Origin: Brevipalpus yothersi | Lineage: Eukaryota; Arthropoda; Arachnida; Trombidiformes; Tenuipalpidae | Length of the DNA: 64,000 bases | Assembly (NCBI GenBank): GCA_003956705.1 | Contig: QZCP01000445.1 | Span: 460,027-524,026, forward strand | Direction of reading: 5' to 3' | Shown: one piece after another, positions 24,001 through 37,072 of the stretch | Position numbering within the stretch: position 1 is the first letter of the stretch | Layout: every line of letters starts with the position of its first letter | Notes under the pieces: generated by a model | What the model was told of the DNA's origin: nothing | The model's database searches: none | What the model saw: only the letters and a program-made list of their open reading frames with translations | Translations under genes and position numbers: made by a program

Positions 24001-27000
24001 GGAAGAAGCCCACATAAGAATGAGAAAAGTGATGTTGAATAGTAGCAAGAGAAATGAAATTCTGTTCATCACGTTCATTCTTCATGCTTTCTTCCATTTA
24101 TTTGTGTGTTTAGTTTTTTCTTCATCGTATAACTTATCATTTAATGAAGTTACTTTTCAAAAACCTCGAATACACTCATATACCTACACACACATACACA
24201 CAAAAGAAGTTCGAAGAACAAAAAAGAATGAGAACTCGAAAAATTTGGGCTAGAAGAATAGGAAATGTATTCCGGTAACAGAAGTAGTGACAGTATCTTG
24301 CATGTCAAGTGGAATTCTGGGGTGCTTGGAAATTTGTAGCCCTGATAAGCAAATGACTAAAATGAGAATCTGATGAAGAAAAAAATTATCAAATGAGTGT
24401 TGAATCAGTTTCGCCTGGATTCTTATTCAGGATGATACATTATTTGGGAACAAAATGATAATTCGCTTCGTTTTGATTGCCGTTATTTCTATGAGCTCGC
24501 AATCACTTGGATGTTAAGTTTGGGAATACACATGGATATTTATGTGTACATCAATAAATTTTCATCTCTTTGCCACTGTCTCTCTATTTCTCCCTGAAAA
24601 AGTCAATTTATTTGGAGAACTTTCTCCGTTTTTCCTGAATCTTTATCTACACCTCCAGATATCATTCATTCATTTCACACAAAATGAACAGAAATATTTG
24701 TCACCCACGTTCCCCAAATTTTATCTCTTTCTCTCTTTTCCTCCTCTTCTTTTTCACCCACTGAACACCGCCTTTGGCCCTCCTCTATTCTCTACATGAA
24801 TCGCTATTTTTTCCCATCTCAACACTTTCCAGTGAGAATACTTACGTCACCCAGGAGTCAAGTGTGATGAGAACTAATATTGTATTCATACACGTACACA
24901 CATGCACACACATCAGACATCCATTTCACACGTTTAGCATTCATGGTGAAAGTAAAATAGCAAAATATTGGTGACTACAAGAGAGAGAGAGAGCATCAAA
25001 AATCGATTGGAACGTAATAGTAACGGTAAAATTTAGCTGAAAATCTCAGTGAATACAATTTCTTCAATCTATCTCTCTCTTTCTCTCTCTATTATATATT
25101 CCCATTTTATCATATACTTCTCATCATCATCCCTTTACTTACCTAACACTTTGTGATCATAGTCAACCCTATTGGTTACAATAAAAAAAAGAGAGAGAAA
25201 AAATTCTTCTCAACTCTTGTGCTTTTCTTATTTTTTCTTATTATTCTCTTTCTTTTACCTATTCATATTTGATTTGGGAAGACCTTTTTTCTCTCACTTT
25301 CTCTTTTTTCTCTTCCAACTAACGTTGTGTTAACATCTTTTTCAATCTTTTCCTAAAGAATAAAGGAAAACTCATTGTTTGGAATAAACTTGTTTCCAAT
25401 TCTCAACAGTTTATTTAGATTTCGAGGATACCATCTGAGGAAAAAAACATGAGGCAGAAAGAATCATATGCACATGAGACTTTTGGTACTTTTTACATTT
25501 GCTATTTACTATTTGCTACTGTCATTTATCGAGGTTTCTTGTGTGTATGTGTGTCTGTGTGTATACTTCTCTCCTGATTCTTTATTCAGTCGATTTGAAT
25601 CACTTTCAATTCCGATGCTATCAGATTTGTTGTTACTCTTCTCATAATATAATACTCTCGTTTGTCAATGGTCCCCAGTCTAATACCGATATTCATTTAT
25701 TCGGGAATTGCTTCATCTAGCATGCCAAAAACCTCGTCAAGTAAAGGCTATTGTACTATCGAATTTGTTTCACATCAAGAGTATTTTTGTGTAATATATA
25801 TACACAAACACATTTGAGAAGACACGCGAGACTAAAATAAAAGGTCACTTTAATGATGTCCATAATCGAAATTGGATGCAACATACACCTAAAGTTTATA
25901 CACACTAGAATATGTGTATATACCTACTTATTTATGTTTTACTTTTATAGCATACATTATTGTATCTCATCCATATATTGTTTGAAATAAAACTTTTATT
26001 TTCTATCTATCGAACTTATTTGACATACTTTATATTTACAGATCAAATTGCTCAAATTTTTTGTTTCGATCAATACAGGTGATCCTGCGAGAAAGAATGA
26101 AAGAGAGGAATCATTCTTAGTCACAAAATCAGTTGTAATAGAAGTATTGAAGACCGTTTCCAAATCTGTACATGAACTTTGGTCTCTATTTAGAAATAAA
26201 TGCCATAGAAAAACTGCTCCCAAGGAGGCTAATTGTGTAGCTTGGATGGCCCCAAATAGTAGTCGTAGGAAGAAATGTTTTCAGGAAATCGAGGATGATT
26301 TCCGTTCTGTTCATGTAATTGTCTCGGGTCTCCCTACTACCTTCCCACGAGTACTCGATAAAATTCAGAATCCAAACCCGATTGCGATTCCTCTTGTTTT
26401 ATTCTCCCTTTGAATTCAAGATTTAACGATATTCCTGCGCATTAGATTTTGATCGAATGATGTTCGTTTCCTGTCCTATACCCAATGAAGACAAAAAGTC
26501 AAATCAGCTCGAGAATTCTGATGAAAGAATAGACAAAAATTTTGACCTGTCTTTCGAGTCAAGAATGTCAAACTAAACGATTGATTCTTGAATAAAAAAT
26601 GCAGTGTAATAAGACGTAAACTAAGCGTTTCCCATACAACCGAGTAACTGGATAAGTTCTCCTTGTAGATTCGTTTAGTTTGAATTTCTCAGATCTTTCA
26701 TTCGAAATTTGAACTTCATTCCATAGTTGTAAACTTACGTGGATCATTCTAGTAGACAAAAAATCCATCCAAGATTTGAACACATATTGTCAAATTTTCC
26801 CATCATATCCACTCAATAGATGCTCTTTCTCTCTTGGATTCCCTTTACACTCAAATCCATCAAGCCGAAGATTATCTTTCACAGCTCTCAACCACAATTC
26901 TTTTCAGTATATGTGTTTGCATATATTATACTTGATGTGATGTGATACCTTACAGGGTTTGTTGTTTTATCTGTCTCATCAAAATTCCACTGGATTGTCA

Positions 27001-28847
27001 GCTTTCAGGATTTATCAACCGAAAATATTTCCCATGAACTACCTATGAATGTTATATTGTGGAAAGAAGTGGGATGAGAGATGAGAGAAATTTATCATAG
27101 TTCAATAACCAATCTCTCAGGTCAATCTGCAGATGTATGGATTCGTTCATTTGAAAGGTCTGTCCATTGTTACTGTACTTTTGTAAGCCAGACTTTGATC
27201 AAATAACCTTTGCCTAGATATACACTATATATACACATACTAGCAGATAATTCTTTTGTATATTTGATTCGATGCTAAGCCCTCCAGAAACGTTGACTGT
27301 TCACAAGGCGCCTATTGTATTCTGATGTCCAGAATAAATGCCCCATGGGTTAAAATTTGAGTTCAAATTCTATTCTTATCTAAGCTTGCAATCGAATGAT
27401 ACAGACTGATTTGGTGTATTCAAGAATTCAAACCACAAACGAGCAAGTTGTCTCTTTATTCCTTTCTCTCTTTCCTATTTGTGGCCATACATCAAACACA
27501 TATCCTGTGTTGAAGTGTGTGTATAAAATTTGGACAAAGAAAGAAAAAATGTTTCACCACCAAAATATTATCTGTTGAACAAAATCAAGCACACCATTTT
27601 ACATCACCAATGCGTCACGATTTCGATTGAATTAAATTTTCAGAATGGATGGATATGGGATGTTCGTGACGCAAGAATGGTTATATAGATATATATATAC
27701 CTACCTTGGATCATTACGGAAAGCAAACACAGAACAATTCATCTGACAGTTTCAATTCCATTGAGTAGAAGTTGTTCCAAAAGAAGGAAAGAAAGAAAGA
27801 GAGATGAGACACATTTTTTTCTATCAACAGAATTTTGGGTTTGCGAAAATAGAATCGTAAAGCATCGGAGCATATTGCTGTCGAAGCCAGGTACATGAAG
27901 TATGAAAAAGTTTGCTTGACAAGAGAGTATCAAGAGTCATGAAATTTTTTCTTCCTTCTCAATGGTCTCGACTTGAAGAACTATTCAAGTCAACTACACA
28001 CACTCTCTTGACTATTTTGGACCCATCTTTTACCTACTCTTTCAACATGAAGCCTAGTTGATTTCACAATACCTGAACCAAGAGGAGTGAATAAAACTTT
28101 GAGCTCAAAAGAAAAAAGAATCTTTGTTGACCTAAAATAAGGCCAAATCAAAGTGTCAATCGAGCTAGTTTGAGCTCAAAGTTTGTCGATACAAAGGGCC
28201 TACTTTTTATTCACTCGTTTCAGTCTTTATTTTTGCAATCCTAACAAATTGCCATGAGATATTACCGTTAGAATTGTTGAATGCGGAAAGAATCCGATTG
28301 GAGAACTTTCAAGTTGAAGTTTTTTGGCTAATTTCATAGGAATAAAAGTCTACTGAGAGAAAGAGAGAGAGATGATGAAAAATCTTGGATCGCAAACAAA
28401 ATTTTTATTTACTTTCTTCTACTCTAAAATCAACAAATTTGTGAGAGAAGAGTAAAGTTTATTGATTGTGGGAAAAAACAAGAAAATGAATAAATTTTTT
28501 TTTCGGTTCTTTTTTTATGCTGTTCTTCGGAATGTTGAGAACTTTTGTTTTGATGGATGATTGATTTTTATTTACACAAATTCATTCACCATATCAATTG
28601 GAATTCTTACATTGATGAACTTTAAGCATTTTATTACAGAAAATTGTGCTCACTCACAAAATTTGAAAGATTTCTCTCTTCTCCCACTAACTCACTTTCT
28701 CACATCACCAATTATGATTGGGGAAGTTTATTTCTCTCAAATTTGTTCTATTCTTGTCTTCCGTTGAAACCATCGATGGCAAACACTAATGGAGACTGTT
28801 ACATGTGTATTCACTTTCCCGATTGTGTTTGTGTGTTATTATGTCCA
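21004..28847. other. Spacer between convergent GPA2 and GPB5
   Basis: About 7.8 kb, AT-rich, with 3' flanks of both hormone genes at its ends. A possible GPA2 poly(A) hexamer is at 21692-21697. The only open frame worth noting is at 26048-26413 (121 codons, see findings). No tRNA, transposon terminal repeats or recognisable domains were seen. Confidence 0.55.
28567..28572 (-). terminator. poly(A) signal candidate for GPB5
   Basis: AATAAA on the minus strand, about 275 nt beyond the GPB5 stop. Confidence 0.45.
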
Positions 28848-30425
28848 TCAATCCAAAAGGCCGTATCTTGAATTATCCACAACTTCATTTGTATTCAATT
28901 GATCAACCGAATATGATGCGGCAGTTGTCATCGGCATTGGATTATCGTATGGAGGACCTTCACATGATGCCACAGAGGAACGACAAACCGAGCATTTGCA
29001 GCTCAATGCATCCTTATAATAATAATCTCTTAACTCATCACTTGCTCCTGGATGGCAATTTTCCAATTTAATCCTTTTCAGTTGCATTCTATTGTGTATG
29101 CAAACAGGATGATATGATTTTTTGTATGGAAACCTATAATCAGCAATCTGAAGAAAGAATAGTGAGAGAGACAAGTTGAGAGAGAAAAGCGTTGAAAAAT
29201 AAATGGAAAATAAATTTGTATGAATGGAATCCAGACACTGGTAAAATTTACATGGGATCATTATTTGCGAAATCTATTCTCTTGGTGACATGCTATGGAA
29301 TATATGAGTTTGCTTTTTTGACCAAAATTTTGATATACTTCAGTATTGAGGTTGAAAATTTTTGAGAGCTTTTTCCCACTCAAATTGAATTAAAATTGGA
29401 ATGATTTTCATTTTTGAATAAAGATGCTGTTTTATTGTCAATTTTATTGGGTTTATCAAAGTTCATCCATGCCGTGGGTTTTTTTAGTTCATGATTGGTA
29501 AGCTAATGTATGTTGATCATACTAAGGACGATATATTCTTCCTATTATTTTCCATGATTCTCCTTCTTATCGCAAACAATCGCCCTCTCATGAAAGAGAA
29601 GAATAAAGTATTCAATCATAAAAATTCTATCTCATTTCTTCAACTAAAATATGATAATCTGGTACCCATTTTTGGGATTACCATTTTGGCAATGTTCTGT
29701 CTATACTATGGATAGGTATTAGGCGGAAAAACCACAAACAAAATCCCAAATACACTTCAAGAGAGTGGATTAAAGCTCGTGGGTTTCAATACTCATGAAT
29801 ACCTCTGAAACAGTGAAGCACATCAATCTTCAAGAAATTGACAACTTGATTCCAGTTCAAAATTCTTCCCTAAATTCTCTAAGCCCATTGATAGGAATGA
29901 AAAGTATACATTGTTGCATAAGTTTTCGCACACAAAAGAGAGAGAAAGAGAGAGAGATATGATGAAAAGTATTCTCACCTCAAGAGAATCACATCGACCC
30001 CAGCATGCTTTGACTGTGATGTATTGCCAACACTTTCGACCATAATCATCGGTTCTCACCGCTTTGTAGGTGAATTCTCGCCTAAGACAGTGGATCTTTT
30101 TGGCCAAACTTATTTCTAAATTGATATCTTTACCCCGACTATTGCTGATTGCTAGTGCATTATTAAGATTTCGATATGGATCTGATGAAGATGATGAAGA
30201 TGACGGAGATGCTTGCGGTTGGTGGTGGCTTGATGCTGGAATATAGTCATTAGGAAATGTTAGTGGAGAATCGAGGTCTGATGAAGTTCTTGTGAATGAT
30301 GAAGATGATACTACAAGGGTGTTGACTATGAGTTCAAGTGAACACAAAATGATGCATGAAATACTCAAAGAGTGATGATATTGTATTCTTGAATTTGCAA
30401 TCATCATGATGACTTGAATGAACAT
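28848..30425 (-). CDS. GPB5: Glycoprotein hormone beta-5 (thyrostimulin beta subunit), 2 exons
   Basis: Partner of GPA2 in the ancestral glycoprotein hormone. Minus-strand exons 30425-29979 and 29147-28848 join at GAG/GTGAGA and TTTCTTCAG/ATT to give 248 residues. A hydrophobic segment (about 20-40) acts as signal peptide. Residues 41-110 are a Ser-rich extension with a seven-Ser run, ending in a dibasic AKK at 108-110, three residues before the first knot cysteine (113), a plausible processing point. The knot shows REFTYKAV, ACWGRC (140-145) and CKCSVC near the end, with ten cysteines as in other GPB5 and none of the extra seatbelt pair of classical beta subunits. A 25-30 residue tail follows the last cysteine. 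No NXS/T sequon is visible, unlike many GPB5 proteins. An upstream noncoding exon is possible. An alternative start is Met7 or Met8. Confidence 0.93.
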
Positions 30426-31946
30426 AAATATAGTTCACTCACTTAATGAACAAGTCAATTATAATTTGATTGTTGAATTTCGAGAAAGCAAAACATTTTC
30501 AACATTCTTTATCAGAATATAGGATTGAAACTCGAATATATGCACAAATATTAGCAATAAATTCCAACAATTCAATACAAATCAGAACAAATTCATTCAA
30601 TAAGAATGAAAACGTTTGACCTTTTGAGCCGGAAAGATCAGCATGATCAATATTGGCGAGTAAATCATTGTCAAAAAGGCTACCGATGGGTGGAGGAACG
30701 TGATGGAGATTCGGTCGGTGAAAGTGAAGATTCTTTGAGAATATAGAGAAGCTCTTGTGATTAGTTTGAAAAATACAGGAACTCTTTCTTCATTCCCCCA
30801 GTACGTATACGGTGTGCCATGCGTAACTACTTGGTTAACTTTGAGAATCTGATTCGAGAGGGAATCTTACTCTATTGAGAACTTCCAGCCATCTAGTAGA
30901 TCAGATTGGAGAACACCATTCTTTGGAGAATTCAGCACAATTGGAGTTCATGATGAAGATTAGAAGAAATTTCGACTTCCAAAAATTATGGGCACTAGAA
31001 CTAAAGATTCATACCAAATGCTAACAAATATCCAAACCATCCTTTTTTAGCCATGATACCTATTGCTAGATGCGATACGGAAAAATTCAAAGGCATTGAA
31101 TGGGACATTTCATTATTAGCTCAATTGAGACACGAATTCCTTGAAAACCAGTCAGTTCTGATCAACTTTTGATCAGTTTGTATTGAATTAGCTAGACAAC
31201 AATAGTAGGACAGGTATGAATGAGCATAGAAATGAGCAGATACCTTTTTTAGGGGCACGCTTCATGTCTTCCCTCTTTTGATAACGGGGTCTACTCACCC
31301 TCATTCATACCTCTCCTACTAACAATAAACTATTGACTAACAGCTCTCAAAACTACAGAAAAAATAGAACCTCAGCGATTTGATATATTTTGTTCGTTGA
31401 AAAGTTTCTAAATTTGAATGTTTATCCTGAGAAATATTTCGAACTCACCTCTTCAGGATTCGTTCAAGGAAAATAGCTTAAAATACAAGACGTAGATATT
31501 CAGTCTGTAAATGGGTGAAAAATTTGGCTCCAATATTGGCATAATGTTGATTGTTTTGGCAATATTTAAGCTCAATGTATCTTCAAAAGATGGCGTACAA
31601 GGTTTGTAGGGCTCATGAACTGAAGGAGCCATTCTCGGTAGTGAGTTTTCGTGCCTCTCAGCATCCAATATTACTTTCAGCTCAACAGGGTCTATCTTGA
31701 CCACCCCCGCATAACGGAATTACAATCCCAAATTGAGGTAAAATAATCGCGCCAATCATAGCGATCTCACTTGTCAGTGTATCGTAGTGTTCTTATGAAA
31801 TTCTCTTCAAATCTATTCGAATAATTGTTCATCAGTCAAAAAGTTCTCGAATATCCAATTTTCGGATTAAAATTTATCTTCCTCTTCAATACCTTTTCTC
31901 TCACCTATAGACAATCAATAATCAACGACAATCATTTCTTACACAC
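30426..31946. other. Divergent spacer between GPB5 and prohormone-4
   Basis: About 1.5 kb between two genes transcribed away from each other, so it should hold both promoters. I see no clear TATA box or extended motif; the open frame at 31453-31704 (minus) has no family resemblance. Confidence 0.5.
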
Positions 31947-34251
31947 ATGAAAGCAATGAAAATGTTACTTCGGGCCTCCCATATCAATTTAATTGTTTTT
32001 GTGCTATTCGGCTTGGCCCGTGGTGCTTATTTGATCGATTTCTCTCATGTTTTTCATCGTAATTTGGCCAATGTGAAGCGTGAAGGTGAGTTTTGAACCC
32101 TTTTGGCCTCAAAAGCATTTCACTTTTCAATTGATTTACATTCACACGACAAAAATATTCATTCTGAGAAATTTGAAAAATTTGAAAACCTTCCATAATC
32201 AACACATGATGGGCAAATCTTATTGCTTTGATATTTTTCCATCTCTATTCATTCTTTTCTTCCAGCTCTTTAAGGAAGTATGAAAGAGAGAAGAATGAAG
32301 ATATACATTCTGAATTAAGACGTGATCTCTCTTTTTCTCTCTCTCTCTCTTTAACACATCACACAACAATGGATGAGAGTGTATAAGATAATGTTCTTCA
32401 TCATTTCCGGTGATCGTGATGTGTCTATTTCATGAGAGAGTTGAAAGTGGTTCGCTCTTGTTATATTTCGTTGGAAGAAAGGAAAGGTTATTACTCGAGG
32501 CAATACTTAGGAATTCTTAACTCTCGTCTCTCTCTCTCTCTCCCTCTTTCTCTCTTGGTCACTGTTGATCAGCCAACATAGTCATGTTATAGGGCTATGA
32601 TAGGGATGCTTAGCTTTCATCATCATCTGGGAATGAATATGATGCCAAAAAGAGACACATAGAGAATGAACTTTGTTTATTTATCGTCTCTCTATCATCT
32701 CTCTCCACTTCTACATCTTCATCATCATTCCCTTGTGCCATTATTTGTTTCAATTGGATCATGCGACATGGATGATATAGCTCATCGATTCAATCCAAAT
32801 CAGTAGGCGAGCAAAACTAATCAAACAGAGAGATGGAGAAAAAGGATGCTGAGTTGGAGTATGTTCTATGTTTGGGTGGGCAAGGAATTTTCATCATCAT
32901 GTTAACATGATGAGAATGTGTGTAGCATAGTATTCGTTGGTGGTGAATATTTTGGACATCTTATTGGATATTGTCGTCTTATGAATGACATTCAATTTAT
33001 CACTCCTTGCCCACTGAAAGTGTCTTACATTTTATTAGGGGAATGAATGTGATATAGTATATCACCAGAGAGTGGAGAAAAAATGATCATATTTGAATCA
33101 TTGACCTTCCGGTTGAGTATTCATGATTTCTTCTTCAATGAAGCTCAAGAATCGAAGTGTGTATATAAGGTATAGAAGGCAAGTCTTTTGAATATGTTCC
33201 AAGTTCATTGGTCATCAGATAATCATGATCATCTGCATCTTATTTATCTTTTCTTTGGAACCTTTTTTCGAATCAACTTCGCAGAAAATATATATCAGTT
33301 CATGATACCATTGTTCACTCATGTTCTCGTGAAAATGGTTCGAAATACTCTTCAGAACACATTCTTTTTCTAAGCTCATCACACTGAAACCTCTACGAAT
33401 TATGAAAACTCAGTCCACTGATGAATTCCTAATAGAAATGCTGATCACACACAATCTTCTTTCATGGATTTTGGGTGTGTTGTGTGCGTTAAAAATATTC
33501 GGCCATATTCTGTGTGTCGTGATCCATGAATTTTTTTACCACTTGTTAGCCCTCTGAATATGTATGTAAGATCATGAGAATGAGAGATGGAATATGGTGG
33601 CTGAGAATCTTGGAAGATCTTTTCCTGCTCACAATTTTCATGCCACTTTCGAGGGCAATCTAGCAGCAGCTTTTTTGCAATATATCTTGGGTCAGCTAAA
33701 TTCTTGAAAAGTTGAACACTAGATATATATGTGTATATGTGTGTGTATGTGTTGAACATCTGGTCTCTTCATGGCATCGAAAGTTAACACGCTGACATGA
33801 TAAGAATTTCCAAAATTCTAGTGAAATGGTTTATCTTCCATTGCAAGTTAGAGGAGAAGGGAGGAAAAGTTTCGATCATCAGGAGAAAAATTCTGTGGGA
33901 TGAAGCCGGAAGATTGCACATATTGAAGCCTGTTCAATCTTATGAGTGAGAACGTCAAAAATTTAGACCCTAATAAGATTATACTTATTAAGTGAGTGTA
34001 TTTTTTTCCGCTAAATGATCACCAAATTTTTCACTGTTCAGTGTTTTTACTTTCTTCATCTTGCATTGCCTTTGTTTTTCTCCTCGAAATAAAACTCAGA
34101 ATTTGAGTTGTATTTTTATGTTAGAGGATGTATGAGGAGAGACATCCATATTGATAAGAGCAGACTTACCATGAATCATTATGATGATGGGAATAAAGAA
34201 GCATCAAGAGAGAGAAAGGAAGAAAGAAAGGAAGAAAGAAAGAGAAAGAGA

Positions 34252-34311
<60 letters not shown>

Positions 34312-37011
34312 CTTCCTCATAAGGAATACATATGTAATACATGTATTTCGAAAAAGATAGAGAAGAGAAATGAATGTTAGACCAAAATTTTCACGCCAAA
34401 CATTCATTTATCTTCACTAACCAAGTCTTTTCCCCTGTATTACTATTGTTTCTCTTTTGTGATTCTTTCTATTTCTCCTTGTTTTACGTATTCTGTATTT
34501 CGTATTCGTATTTTCAATTCTCTAATGAAGCTGATATTCTGGAATGGTACTTTTTCTCCTCATAAATAGTTTTTTCATCTCTGGGTCTGATTTTCTCTTT
34601 CCAGTCTCAATCACAATTAGTGTCATGATAGGTGAATGAAAACTTTCCAACTCTATTTTTCATCTTTTTACATGGAATTTATGACAAAAAACTTGTCTAT
34701 TTTGAAGCATTCATGTACCTGAAGCATTTTAGAACTTTGTATTTAATACAGCTTTGGAAAAGAGGAATGGAAGGTCATATGTCATACACTGAAGATTCAC
34801 TACCTCCATGAAGAAGCCAAATTTGATCAAACTTCACATTTGTATCCCCAGGGTTGAGTTGATATACATGTATCTTGGAATGATGAAATTACTCGCTACT
34901 TTTTGAGACAGAACCTCTAAATTCAGACACGATGTTTGAATTGTGTATGTATATTACAGCAAAGTAAGAGGTAACTAAAATTCTGGAATAGTTGAAACTT
35001 CCTCCTCTTCGAAACCCTTTGATTTGTGCTCTGAAGAATTCTCAAAATATTTTCTTGGAAGCTTCTATTCACTTTTCGAACTTTGTTTGATGACTAAAAA
35101 TTCAATCAATTTCAAGTATTGTCACATTTTTTTCATTTGAATCCTATAGTAATATCGGATCACCCACAAAACATCTCTCATAAAAGCCATCAACATTGTC
35201 CAAAGCCATCTATCTCAGAGGAATTATGAATCGATCTGGACTTTGTTCTATCTATTCAATATGAAAAATATTCTATTGTGATATGTAGAGAGATAGTTTC
35301 TTGTCTGACTCTGTACTAGATCATGTGTCTTCAGAATTGGTCTCTCTTTTGATGAAAAACACTACTGATACAAAATAAGTTCATAAACTTCTCATTGGAA
35401 GAGTTTATATTCTGTTAGATGGATGTGAGTAGGTGGTAGCGAATTTTATGAGAAAATATGAGTTAGGATAAGAGCTTTTCGTATGTTACTGACTATACTT
35501 CTAAAGTTACGATAGAGTTCAAGCACTTCAATTCTTTCGAAATTCTGATCTCATTTTTCATGATTTATTCGGGTCAGAATTTTGAATTTATTCTCAAGAT
35601 TTCCGAAAAAAATCATAACTCCGTAAGAGATTGAGAAAGATATAATGATGTTGATCCAATTCATAGTCAAACTGATGATACATGAGAAACTTGGTCAAAA
35701 AACTCATAAACCTCTCAAATTTAGGATTTTTGAAACATATTATTTTAATCAAGGGATGGATATAACATTTTTCTTACAATCTATTTAAATTTTAAGTTAT
35801 TGATCCAAAAAGAATCGATAAAATTTTTGTTTTTCACCAATTTAGATTCTTTTTTTTCGTTACTTTCTGAGAAAACTTCTGCTAATCAATCATTTAAGTC
35901 TTTTACCACAGTTTTCTTACTTTTTTTTATCTTTTATACCTTTTCTCCACATTGAATCGATGCACTGATTACCTTTTCACCGTATCACATCGATATCCTA
36001 TTGATACTCTGATTAGAATAACAATAACGATAATTGAGCCTCTCCATTCCATTTTTATAGGGATATCATGATTCTATTTTTTCTGGAGCCTTCAATTGAT
36101 TGAATTTTTCCATCAATTTTGCTTCACCTTTACACTGAGAATTCTTTTCTTTGATCCATCTCAATGTTTGACACTTTCTCGATCAGATCTATCACCATTG
36201 AATGGATTCTATACCTGTAGAAGATCGATTTGATTGTATTCCTTCGTGTAGGTTCTATTTTTCTCTCCAACTCTGTTGACAAATTTTATTTCCTTTACAC
36301 ATTACCCTAGTTTCAATATCTGTCTACAGATTCTCGGAAAATGCACACTTTGACTCTCATAATGATCTTGAGGTCTCTTTTGGATCTTCCAACAAGAATC
36401 ATGATGGTAACCAAGATTGTTTGCTTAACTTTGCATGCAAACTAGCTTTACATTGCGTGTATGATTGACGTTAGACTCATTTTCGTCACCCACCAAACTT
36501 TTAGGTGAATATGTTTCAATAGATTTTCTCGGATGACATATTGAGCTAAATATTGCCTGGACATAGAGTTCAGCAGAAATGTTTTTTTCCGGTTCGATTA
36601 CACCTTTTCAAACAGATCAAAAATAGCTTTTTTCCGTGAATTTCTAGCCTTTTCTATGAAAATCGTTAGATCACCATGAATACCTATCACACTATAACAC
36701 TATAAGTCGATGCTCGTCTTAGTATCATGAATTATGCTCAGAAAGTGTTGCTCGAAGCATTCTATTTTCCTTTCTTGTTCATTTTCTCCACTATTTCCTG
36801 AATTCCTAGGGAAAGAATCTTGATTAGGTGGTAATTCTCATCAACGCCTACTCACATGAGGAGTGACCTTAAACTATTCTCTCAATAGCTTCTTCAACCC
36901 CACTCTGACCACAAACAGCTAGTTTACTCAATTGACTTCCGATTCTGGCCTGTAGACAACCTCGCAATCTGAAGGCATTCAATACTTTTCCAAAAGGATC
37001 AGAATAAGAGA

Positions 37012-37072
<61 letters not shown>

